From contig NZ_CP073015.1 of the NCBI RefSeq assembly GCF_018080005.1, forward strand, positions 1,054,001 through 1,118,000: a stretch of 64,000 bases of DNA, read 5' to 3'. The notes beneath the pieces are model-generated. The model was not told the origin of the DNA. It worked only from the letters and a program-made list of their open reading frames with translations, and ran no database searches. A program made the translations under genes and the position numbers. The stretch comes from Flavobacterium sp. CS20 (GTDB taxonomy: Bacteria; Bacteroidota; Bacteroidia; Flavobacteriales; Flavobacteriaceae). Each line of letters starts with the position of its first letter. Position 1 is the first letter of the stretch. This document shows, piece by piece, positions 56,290 through 64,000 of the stretch.

Positions 56290-57318
56290 TTACTGCATAT
56301 TTTTATCTTTTTTTAAACAACCTTTTCCCGTTATAAGAATTTGGTCATGGGTTAATAATTTGTATGATGTAGGGTTAAGCCGGCATAGCATATCCAATAT
56401 TTCATTTATAGATTTATCAGCATTAAAACTTGCTGTGATAGGGCAATTTTTGGCAGACTCATTTTTAAAAGTTATAGTTACCTGATATCTTTTTTCCAGT
56501 ATTGTGGCTACTTCCCCGAAATTTGATTCTTTAAAAATCAACTGTCCATTCTTCCATTCATTCCAATTTGGATTGCTTATTTGAGTGGTATGTATCTTAT
56601 TGGTACGATGGCTATATGTGAGTTTTTCATCCTTTGTGAGTAAACTTAGTCTTTCATTTCCTCGAGATACTGAAACCTTGCCCGTTGCCACCGTTACTGA
56701 AATGTTTTCACTGTCTGGGTAAGCACTAATGTTAAATGAAGTGCCTAAAACTGTGGTTTTTAAATCCTGAGTATAAATAGAAAAAGGTCGTTTTGCATTG
56801 TGTTGCACTTCAAAAAAAGCTTCTCCTTCTAAGTATATTTCCCGATAATTTTCTTCAAATTTTCTTGGATATCTAATTTTGCTCGTTGTTGTTAACCAAA
56901 TCTTAGAGCCGTCAGGTAAATTGATGTTTTTGATTTTTCCTGAGTTGTTTTCAACAAGAACATCATCGGCTAATTTCATATTTGAAAACCAAAACGCAAC
57001 AGCACCAGACAAGCCAATTAGCAGAAAAATGATAGTCGCGATCTTTCGGAAACTAAAGGCTGGTTTTGATTTTTTGGTATTACCTATCGCATTTTCTTTT
57101 CTAAAGAATATTTTATTTCGAACCAACTTCTTAGCGTTATCCAAATTAAATTGTGGATATTCACTCTCATCAAAATTCCAATTAGATTTAATTTCAATAT
57201 ATAATTTTAAATCCTCAGGGTTTTCTTGAAGCCACCTCTTTACTCTCTCATCTTCTTCTGCAGAAGTCTCTTTTAAGAGATGTTTAATTATGAGTTCCCA
57301 AAAATCCTGTTGTTCCAT
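56290..57318 (-). CDS. FecR-family anti-sigma factor
   Basis: 342 residues. The N-terminal cytoplasmic part (1-88) includes EEDERVKRWLQENPEDL. A single membrane helix follows (about 92-112, ATIIFLLIGLSGAVAFWF), then the periplasmic FecR domain (120-215, GTSFNISAYPDSENISVTVATGKV in two parts: GTSFNISAYPDSE, then VATGKV) and the C-terminal DUF4974-like block (FGEVATILEKRYQVTI). Transmits the SusC STN signal to the sigma factor encoded 504 bp upstream on the same strand. Confidence 0.9.
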   Translation of the reverse strand: MEQQDFWELIIKHLLKETSAEEDERVKRWLQENPEDLKLYIEIKSNWNFDESEYPQFNLDNAKKLVRNKIFFRKENAIGNTKKSKPAFSFRKIATIIFLLIGLSGAVAFWFSNMKLADDVLVENNSGKIKNINLPDGSKIWLTTTSKIRYPRKFEENYREIYLEGEAFFEVQHNAKRPFSIYTQDLKTTVLGTSFNISAYPDSENISVTVATGKVSVSRGNERLSLLTKDEKLTYSHRTNKIHTTQISNPNWNEWKNGQLIFKESNFGEVATILEKRYQVTITFKNESAKNCPITASFNADKSINEILDMLCRLNPTSYKLLTHDQILITGKGCLKKDKNMQ

Positions 57319-57420
57319 AGTTTTACCTTTCTACTTATAAGACCCCAAAACCCAGTTTTTTTCCCGACTCATGCTATTACCAAATTGTTAAGGTAGAGTT
57401 AGCTTTAGGTTTTTATATTT

Positions 57421-57628
57421 AACGTGAGTTCGATATAAATTCCAGTAAAATATATTCATATAAAACACAGATATTTAATCATTTGTCATGTTGACAGAGC
57501 GATGCATGAGCGACGAGACATCTCAGTAGGATGAGATTTCTCCTCATTCTTCGTTCGAAATGACAAAATTTGCTAACAAAAAGATGTAATTATCTGATTT
57601 ACAGCTTTCGATAAATCTAACTCACGTT
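57421..57628. repeat. intergenic repeat element, copy 1 (MITE-like)
   Basis: 208 bp bounded by AACGTGAGTT and AACTCACGTT. Contains an internal palindromic block CATCTCAGTAGGATGAGAT plus GAGATTTCTCCTCATTC. A shorter copy is at 58,755. It lies between the anti-sigma and sigma genes, where it could affect their co-transcription. Confidence 0.7.
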
Positions 57629-57822
57629 ATTTAAGAAGATATTTATGAAACAATCTTATACCATTTTGAGTGAATAATATCGTTTAGATAAAGGTATAAG
57701 TTTGATTAGCTTGCTATATTTGTATCATCAGCAATGATATTTTTCGTCTTAGCAAGTGAAAAAAGTTTAATCAAAAAGTCTAACAATATTTTTTTTACTG
57801 GACTTCTTGATTTTTTATAATT

Positions 57823-58386
57823 TTATATTACGGATTTTAATTTAAGAATTTCTTTCAATTGTTTATCGGCCAAACGCAGTTGATTCATTACTGTTTTTTC
57901 TGAAATGTTTAAAATTTCGGCGATTTGTTTACTTGAAAGATGTTCTTTACGATTAAGCTGAAAAATCTTTCTTCTTTTTATAGGAAGTGTTTGTATCAAT
58001 TTTTCCATTTCAATTTCAGTTTCCTGAAATATCAAATTTTCAAAAGCATTTGCCGATTTTTCTATACTTGTGTTGGCTACTTCTTCAAGCTGTTGATTTG
58101 CTACTTTTGTTTTGCGAATTTGTTTTAGTGCATTATTTTTAACAGCCATAAATAAATACGACTTTAGACTTGTATGAATGTATTCTTTTTTACGATTTAC
58201 CCATAACCCAAAAAATATATCTGCAACAATTTCCTCACAATCTGTTTTAGCATTTATAAAACCGTAACAAAACCTACATAACAGAACATAATATTTCTCC
58301 ATTAAAATTTCTAAAGCCTTTTCCTCATTATTTTTGAGTCTTTTCAGCAAATCGGCATCGGATTCATATTTATTTGCTAATTTCAT
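57823..58386 (-). CDS. FecI-type ECF RNA polymerase sigma factor
   Basis: 187 residues. Region 2 about 25-85 (LMEKYYVLLCRFCYGFINA, ADIFFGLWVNR) and region 4 about 130-180 (LPIKRRKIFQLNRKEHLSSK, EILNISEKTVMNQLRLA). Sigma-70 family, extracytoplasmic-function group, Bacteroidota type. Expected to activate the FecR/SusC/SusD/GDPD operon when released. Confidence 0.9.
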   Translation of the reverse strand: MKLANKYESDADLLKRLKNNEEKALEILMEKYYVLLCRFCYGFINAKTDCEEIVADIFFGLWVNRKKEYIHTSLKSYLFMAVKNNALKQIRKTKVANQQLEEVANTSIEKSANAFENLIFQETEIEMEKLIQTLPIKRRKIFQLNRKEHLSSKQIAEILNISEKTVMNQLRLADKQLKEILKLKSVI

Positions 58387-58754
58387 TTTTTTATCCTGTT
58401 AGCATTTCATAGGTGTTAATCAACTATTAATAAAACCATAGATGGCTTCAAAAATATTTAGTTCATAAGAGATAGTTATTAAATCAAAATTAAGGTTGGG
58501 TTAAGTAAAGTAGATGATTTTTTATAGACTCCAAAAAATGTATTATACCGTACTTTTAGCTTGAATTTGATAAACCCAAAACGCATCAGTTTAAGTGAAA
58601 TTCTGATAGTAATTTTGTAACTAAACAATGCTATTTGGTTGCCAAAAGCCCATTCTCAATACACTTTTCTCAATCTTTATGGTTAAGAAAAGTCTCAAAT
58701 TGACCTATTCTTGCCTAGCCTAAAAATGATGGAACTCGTAAAATTTTATATTTT

Positions 58755-58897
58755 AACGTGAGTTCGATATAAATTCCAAAAAATATATTTCTATAAAATA
58801 CAGATATTTAATCATTTGTCATGTTGACAGAGCGATGCATGAGCGACGAGACATCTCAGTAGGATGAGATTTCTCCTCATTCTTCTTTATCAATGAC
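58755..58897. repeat. intergenic repeat element, copy 2 (partial)
   Basis: Matches the first two thirds of copy 1 from AACGTGAGTTCG through GATTTCTCCTCATTCTTC; the right inverted end is missing. The rest of the gap 58,387-59,008 has no coding. Confidence 0.7.
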
Positions 58898-59008
58898 GTT
58901 TTTTTATAATATACACATATTTAGATAATTACAACATTTTTTCTTTTCTTTTTTGCATCGCCCAAAAAAGAAACAAAAAAGTCTATGCTTACAAATATTT
59001 ATCTAAAT

Positions 59009-59860
59009 TTATCGTTCAATAATAAAACTGCGTTCGCTAAAAGCTGGTATAGTTGGCTCGCCTCCGAAAAAATACTTGATTTCATCATCTTGATCCATAA
59101 GTCCCAAACTGTAAAGTACAGGTACATAATGATCAGGCGTGGGAGCAGCTAACTTACTCAACTTATGACTGTTTTCGTAGTTAATGATATTGACAATGTT
59201 TCGGGAATCAATCTGTTTTTTAATCCAAGCATCATATTCTGTCTCCCAACCATAAGGCGTCTTATCATTTTTGTACAATTTTTGGCTTGCTAAAGGTAAG
59301 TTGTGTATAAGGGCACCACTTCCTATAATCAACACGCCTTTGTTACGCAATGATTTTAGTTGTTTGCCCAACTCATAATGGTAGTCGGGTTTAGCGTAAT
59401 AATCAATACTCATCTGAAAAGCGGGAATATTGGCTTCTGGAAATAAATGCATCAGCATATAGTACGCACCGTGGTCTAATCCCCAATCGGTTGTTTCAGA
59501 AACGGAAGGAACAATTTTCTTTACTTCGTGAGCAATTTCGGGCGAACCTTTAGCGCGGTAATACACTTTGTAGTATTCTTCAGGAAAACCATAATAATCG
59601 TAAATCTGTTTTGGACTATGCGAAACATTAACGTAAGTCCCTTTGGTACACCAATGTGCTGATACAACCAATGCCGCTTTTACCTCATAATTTTTTTGAA
59701 GATTAATTCCTAAATCATAAAGTTTTTGCCAAAATTCCCTGTCACTTCTTGAAACAGGAATATCCATCGGGTTGCCGTGAGAGGTAAACAGCACGGGCAT
59801 TTTCTTACTTTGTGTAGGTAAAGTATCTGTGAATGATTTAAGTTGATTTAATGTGGTCAT
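59009..59860 (-). CDS. ygiD: 4,5-DOPA-type extradiol dioxygenase (LigB family)
   Basis: 283 residues from ATG 59860; a longer start at 59908 would overlap the next gene. LigB/YgiD pattern: LFTSHGNPMDIP (metal His), VVSAHWCTKGTYVN (His), DHGAYYMLMHLFPEANIP (Asp-His), and APTPDHYVPVLYSLG near the C-terminus. Metal-dependent ring-cleaving dioxygenase; physiological substrate in bacteria uncertain. 16 bp after the luciferase-like gene in the same direction, so the two are an operon with the NmrA-like gene. Confidence 0.85.
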   Translation of the reverse strand: MTTLNQLKSFTDTLPTQSKKMPVLFTSHGNPMDIPVSRSDREFWQKLYDLGINLQKNYEVKAALVVSAHWCTKGTYVNVSHSPKQIYDYYGFPEEYYKVYYRAKGSPEIAHEVKKIVPSVSETTDWGLDHGAYYMLMHLFPEANIPAFQMSIDYYAKPDYHYELGKQLKSLRNKGVLIIGSGALIHNLPLASQKLYKNDKTPYGWETEYDAWIKKQIDSRNIVNIINYENSHKLSKLAAPTPDHYVPVLYSLGLMDQDDEIKYFFGGEPTIPAFSERSFIIER

Positions 59861-59876
59861 ACCTGATGTATCAAAA

Positions 59877-60926
59877 TTAGACTTCGGTTTCAATTTTTGC
59901 TTTAACAAGCGGAATTACTTTTGTGGCATAAACGCTTATTGCTTTTTTGACAATATCGTGGGGCATGGTTGCCAAAGGCATTTGAATGATAAATCTGTCG
60001 ATGTTCAAATGTTTGATGAGCAAAATAATTTTGTTCGCAACTTCTTCAGGACCACCTACAAATAATCCTTGTCCTGGTGAACGTGCATAATCAAATTCGT
60101 CTCTAATGTAAGGTGGAAAACCGCGTTCTCCTAATAAGTGATTTCTGTAATACTGTATGTATGGAAAAAATGTGTCGGCAGTTTCTTGATTATCATCCAG
60201 CACAAAACCGTGTGCTTGAACACTAAATTTTAAGTTATCCGAATCGTGCCCACTTTCTTGTGCTACCGCACGATACAATTTTGGGTATTTACTGAAGTCA
60301 ACAATGTTGCCACCCAACATGACCAAAACCACGGGAAGTCCGTGTTTTGTCGCTTTAATAACGATACTTCGCGAACCACCTAACGCCATAGAGATATTCA
60401 ATGGTTTTTCGGTGCGTGGATAAACCCCTAAGTTGTCAATCGGGCTTCTTGTCTTTCCGCTCCACGTAACAAACTCGTTGTCTCTTGCTTTGAGCAACAA
60501 TTCAAGTCGTTCATCAAACAATAAATCGTATTGATTAAGGTCGAAACCAAACAATGGAAATGATTCGGTAAATGCTCCACGCCCAACCAACAACTCTGCT
60601 CGGCCATTACTGATAGCGTCAATTGTTGCAAAGTCTTGATACACACGAATAGGGTCGCTGGTCGATAAAACGGTAACAGCACTACCCAATGTAATGTGTT
60701 TGGTTTTTCCCGCATGCATGACCAACACAATGGCTGGCGATGAAACTGCAAATTCTGGTCTATGATGCTCGCCTACGCCATAAAAATCAACTCCTAACTC
60801 GTCGGCTAAAACAATGTCATCAACCACTTGCCGAATGCGTTCTGCTTGTGAAATAGTTACGCCCGAATGTGGGTCGGGCATAACATCGGCAAAGGTGGAA
60901 ATGCCAAATTCAATGTTCTTTTTCAT
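59877..60926 (-). CDS. LLM-class flavin-dependent oxidoreductase
   Basis: 349 residues. Bacterial luciferase-like fold: GVGEHHRPEFAVSSPAIVL (50-68), LGSAVTVLSTSDPIRVYQDF, GRAELLVGRGAF and a C-terminal GGPEEVANKIILL. Uses reduced FMN to oxidise an unknown small molecule. Middle gene of a three-gene minus-strand cluster. Confidence 0.9.
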   Translation of the reverse strand: MKKNIEFGISTFADVMPDPHSGVTISQAERIRQVVDDIVLADELGVDFYGVGEHHRPEFAVSSPAIVLVMHAGKTKHITLGSAVTVLSTSDPIRVYQDFATIDAISNGRAELLVGRGAFTESFPLFGFDLNQYDLLFDERLELLLKARDNEFVTWSGKTRSPIDNLGVYPRTEKPLNISMALGGSRSIVIKATKHGLPVVLVMLGGNIVDFSKYPKLYRAVAQESGHDSDNLKFSVQAHGFVLDDNQETADTFFPYIQYYRNHLLGERGFPPYIRDEFDYARSPGQGLFVGGPEEVANKIILLIKHLNIDRFIIQMPLATMPHDIVKKAISVYATKVIPLVKAKIETEV

Positions 60927-60984
60927 ACGTTATAATTACTCAAATAAGGCAATTTTTTTAAGCAGTTTAGCATCTGAATATCTT

Positions 60985-61866
60985 TTATTTTTTAAATTTT
61001 GACGAAAGATATTTTTTAACTGTAGTGGGTTTACGTCCGAGTAATTGAGTTAAATCAGTAGTAGAAATATTCATAGTATCAGCAAGAAAAGCAACCGCAA
61101 ATGCTGTAAACATTCGTGCAAAATCTTCTGGTACATCATGTCGCATCAAAGTTTGCTTATAAACTTCAGGTTCGGGAGTAACATAGTTGATGGCAACTCC
61201 AGTAAGTTCTGAAATGTAATTGGCAATTTCTCCAAATGATATGGGTTGTTCGTTTCCTATTAAGTAAGTTTTATTGTCGTGACCGCTTGTCGTAAGCACG
61301 TTAGCAAGTGCCTCAGCAACTTCGTTACGCAGTACAAAATTTACTTTTCCTTTACCAGCTGGAACAAAAATGGTTTTGGTTTCCAATACCTGTTCTCCTA
61401 CGTAATCCATTAGCATATCCAAATAAAAACCATTATCAAAAAGAGTAAAAGTAATACCCGATTCTTTAAGGTATTTTTCGGTTTCTATATGATCTTCGGC
61501 TATAAACCAAAGCGGAGATTTGGGATCTTCTTCGGTTCTCATAAAACTGGTATAGACGATATGCTTCACGCCATTTTCTTTTGCGACTTTGATGGCATTG
61601 ATGTGCTGTTCTGCTCTGCTTTTGTTCATTTCGCTGGATGAAATTAAAAGCATAGTTTCTATACCTTGCATTGCAGAACGCAGGTAATCAATATCATCAT
61701 AGTTACCTATTTTTACATCTATTCCTTTAGATTTTAGTTCGGCAGCCTTACCTTCATCCCTCGCCAAAGCTGAAATTTGATTGGCTACAACACCTTTTTG
61801 TAGCAGAAAGTTTATCGTTGCTTTTCCTAAGTGACCTGTTGATCCTGTGATAAATAACTTGCTCAT
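60985..61866 (-). CDS. NmrA-like NAD(P)-binding protein (QOR2-type SDR)
   Basis: 293 residues. NAD(P)-binding TGSTGHLG (8-15) at the N-terminus, LALARDEGKAAEL-like ISALARDEGKA (32-42), VYTSFMRTEEDP (108-119) and the atypical-SDR C-terminus with LLGRKPTTVKKYL. Similar to quinone oxidoreductase 2 and NmrA proteins; may sense or reduce a small molecule. First gene of the minus-strand cluster; upstream 450 bp (61,867-62,317) is AT-rich with nothing recognisable. Confidence 0.85.
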   Translation of the reverse strand: MSKLFITGSTGHLGKATINFLLQKGVVANQISALARDEGKAAELKSKGIDVKIGNYDDIDYLRSAMQGIETMLLISSSEMNKSRAEQHINAIKVAKENGVKHIVYTSFMRTEEDPKSPLWFIAEDHIETEKYLKESGITFTLFDNGFYLDMLMDYVGEQVLETKTIFVPAGKGKVNFVLRNEVAEALANVLTTSGHDNKTYLIGNEQPISFGEIANYISELTGVAINYVTPEPEVYKQTLMRHDVPEDFARMFTAFAVAFLADTMNISTTDLTQLLGRKPTTVKKYLSSKFKK

Positions 61867-62317
61867 AATTAATTTGTTTAGAAAATTATTGTTTTAACTA
61901 TTCAGTCTTACTATACTTTAGAATTTCAATAAATTTCTATAAAATTAGCTATTATTAAAGAAATATTGATAATTTTTAAAAAAACATTATGCTAATTTAA
62001 TGTGAATTGGACTAATAAAATTATGGTATTTTGAGCACTTTCAAATCAAAATAATTTATTTGATAAGAAATGAGCTTTTTTAAGATACTAATGCATTAAT
62101 AAAAGCAATTTTTGTAAGCTAATTTTATTTAACTCATTATCAAATAATTGTAATAGGGATAATATTATTTTTCTTCTGTAAAACACTTGTGTTGGGTTTT
62201 TCGAAATATAGGGCAAAGTTAGCGAAAACTATTTCTGTTTCTAAAATAAAGGCTCTAAATAGATATTATTGTTACTAAATTCCGTTCTACTCGGCTTTTA
62301 GCGCTGGCTTTTCATTT

Positions 62318-64000
62318 TTATATATTCTTTTCTATCGTTGCAATTTCAGTCGGTTCAATGTCGTAAAGCTCGTAGATAATCGAGTTGATTTTGTTTTCGG
62401 CTTTTCCCAACTCCGTTTTTAGTTGCTCCAATTCTTTTGTCAGTTGTATTTCTCGGTCAAAATTGTTTTCCGCTTTTGCTGTTTCCAACAATTCTTGGTA
62501 ATCCGAACTTTTTTGTTTGTTAGAAATTATGCTTGAAACTAAATCAGCTACTTTTTCCTGAATTTCTTTTGTTGGATTAATAATTGGCAAATTCATTAAC
62601 GGCTCTTTGTCCACTTGATATAAATCGCCTTGCATTTTTCCTTGATATTTCAACCAAAATGCAATTAGATTACTGTTTAATAAACCTGTTAAATATCTCT
62701 GGTTTAAACGTTCCGTTTTGATTACGTTAAAAGTCAACATCACATAACAATCAAACTCTGTGTATGAAAACATTGGTCGTTTTGGGCATTTTCTCAACGA
62801 AATTATTTTTCCGCCTTTTGAGAAGAATTTTTCATCTCTTGACCAATGCAAGTTGTAGTACTCAATTGAACCGCTTTTATTTTCCCTTCTATCTTCCATT
62901 ATTGGGCGATATTTATCTAAATGCTCTAAAATATGTGGTTCCGGTTTTTTCCCTTTTGGCACATAGATTAACTCTTTAGAATATTTTTGGTTGTGATAAA
63001 AAACTTCAAAGTTTTCGGGTTCATATACAGGTTTTATATATTGACTGTGGTTTAAAACACCTCTATCAATTACAAAAACACCTTGTCCAACTTCAATCTT
63101 GTTATCTTCAATTTCTTTTTGAGTAAATTTGGAAATATTTCTTGAGTTTACAACATCAGGATTCGGCACTATACCTTGAGCAATTTCTTTTTTGTCAAAG
63201 GCAAAATTTTGTTTCGCTCTTATTTTTTCTAAAATTAAAGTTAGTTCAGCATTTACAAAATTAATAGGTTTATCTAAGTTTTCTTTTCTATCGATATTGG
63301 CTCTAAAATATTCGTATTTTTCATCTTTAACACGCTCTAAAAACAATTGTGCATCTTCGTGTTTTATTTTGCTGTCATTTACTTTTGAAAAGTTGAAGTT
63401 ATAGTTTTCATTATTTTCAGAACTTTTCATTATATAAATCATGGTTTGAATACCTGCCGAATCAAAAACCTTAAAATCGCCAAAATCTATGAATTCTGTG
63501 AGTTTTCCTTTGTTCAGCACTATGTTTCTAAATTTTGAAGCGCCTGAATTGGTAATCCAATTATTGGGTGCGATATAACCAATCAATCCATAATCTTTTT
63601 TAATGATGTTTAATGCCAAAGCACCAAAGAAATACCACAAATCCATTTTGCCTTGATAACAAGGATGGTCGTGTAAACCGTCAAAAGCTTGTCGGTTTGT
63701 GTATTCTTTAATATACGGCGGATTACCGATAACCACATCAAATCCGCCAGTAAATTCAGGCTCAAGAGCTTCATCAATAGTACAACACATTTTTTCGATG
63801 ATACTTTTTATAATTTTATCGTGTTGTGGTAATTGGTGTTTAGTTCTGTTGTTTTGTATATAAGTAATGGTGTTTTGTAATTGCTCTTCGTTCATTATTT
63901 CTTTTGGAGCACTATACTTTTGTTGCCACACGAGTTTGTATTCTTTTTCTTTATGCATGGGTTTATCCTGCAAGGAATCATGACCCCTTGCAATATCCCT
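62318..64000 (-). CDS. truncated type IIG-like N6-adenine methylase fused to a transposase-like N-terminus (runs off window)
   Basis: Open to the right window edge; TTG 63973 is an in-frame candidate start but reading continues upstream without a stop. The first 75 visible residues (KEKEYKLVWQQKYSAPKEIM, then ITYIQNNRTKHQLP) resemble the C-terminus of REP-associated Y1 transposases. From FTGGFDVVIGNPPYIKEY onward (NPPY at 84-87) it is an Eco57I/TaqI-type methylase with a C-terminal specificity region (YLTGLLNSNLIAFWLK, MNLPII) and a terminal coiled coil. SAM-binding motif I and any nuclease domain are missing, so the methylase is probably inactive. Minor chance the N-terminus belongs to this family and not to a transposase. 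Confidence 0.65.
   Translation of the reverse strand, partial: RDIARGHDSLQDKPMHKEKEYKLVWQQKYSAPKEIMNEEQLQNTITYIQNNRTKHQLPQHDKIIKSIIEKMCCTIDEALEPEFTGGFDVVIGNPPYIKEYTNRQAFDGLHDHPCYQGKMDLWYFFGALALNIIKKDYGLIGYIAPNNWITNSGASKFRNIVLNKGKLTEFIDFGDFKVFDSAGIQTMIYIMKSSENNENYNFNFSKVNDSKIKHEDAQLFLERVKDEKYEYFRANIDRKENLDKPINFVNAELTLILEKIRAKQNFAFDKKEIAQGIVPNPDVVNSRNISKFTQKEIEDNKIEVGQGVFVIDRGVLNHSQYIKPVYEPENFEVFYHNQKYSKELIYVPKGKKPEPHILEHLDKYRPIMEDRRENKSGSIEYYNLHWSRDEKFFSKGGKIISLRKCPKRPMFSYTEFDCYVMLTFNVIKTERLNQRYLTGLLNSNLIAFWLKYQGKMQGDLYQVDKEPLMNLPIINPTKEIQEKVADLVSSIISNKQKSSDYQELLETAKAENNFDREIQLTKELEQLKTELGKAENKINSIIYELYDIEPTEIATIEKNI

Noticed and set aside
60428..60751. 107-codon minus-strand frame within the luciferase-like gene
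   Set aside because: Alternative frame of a clearly coding gene on the same strand.
1..64000. tRNA, rRNA or a replication origin
   Set aside because: No tRNA cloverleaf, rRNA sequence or DnaA-box cluster was noticed while reading; a tRNAscan or cmscan run would settle it.

Overview
The window is AT-rich DNA from a member of the Bacteroidota. The evidence is a SusC/SusD pair under a FecI/FecR-type sigma/anti-sigma pair, many short secreted proteins and lipoproteins, and promoters of the TAnnTTTG type. Genus cannot be told from the sequence alone.

Positions 1 to about 46,107 are part of a chromosomal integron cassette array. About 28 units follow one another, nearly all with genes on the + strand. 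Each ends in a 130-140 bp imperfect palindrome and a G|TT junction. In most units the first 8-10 bases (for example TTAGCACAC) are the reverse complement of the bases before the closing palindrome (GTGTGCTAAC), as expected for excisable cassettes carrying attC sites. The left end of the array lies outside the window and no complete integrase gene is present. A 51-codon tyrosine-recombinase C-terminus sits mid-array at 28,238-28,393, against a G|TT junction.

The array has three layers. (1) A gene-less cassette of about 494 bp, here called R, occurs nine times (R1-R9), and all but R1 lie directly upstream of a different unit. (2) Cargo cassettes carry a DUF3825-like protein with a PIF1-like helicase; SMI1/KNR4; a two-methyltransferase plus HNH restriction-modification system; a PIN toxin with a small partner; a HEPN-like protein; a five-gene Rhs-type toxin operon with two transglutaminase-like proteases; a TetR/SDR/amine-oxidase operon; an FRG-domain protein; and secreted proteins of unknown function. 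Two related cassettes encode a lipoprotein with a glycine-rich hydrophobic C-terminus coupled by TAATG to a tiny two-helix membrane protein. (3) Mobile elements specialised for attC sites: three group II introns, each ending exactly 10 nt from the attC AAC core, and three IS110-family elements, each starting 6 nt after the GTT core. One IS1634-like element with a 70-bp target duplication is also present.

From 46,108 rightwards is ordinary chromosome: an IS3-type remnant, Fur, DUF302, a frameshifted hydrolase, a solitary attC-like relic, and then a mostly minus-strand region. That region holds an SDR, glycerophosphodiesterase, SusD, SusC, FecR and a sigma factor, two copies of an intergenic repeat, a dioxygenase/luciferase-like/NmrA oxidoreductase cluster, and a truncated type IIG methylase joined to a transposase-like segment at the right edge.

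Caution: many frame breaks are single-base, often in homopolymers, and recur in every IS110 and intron copy. Some may be sequencing or assembly errors rather than true gene decay.
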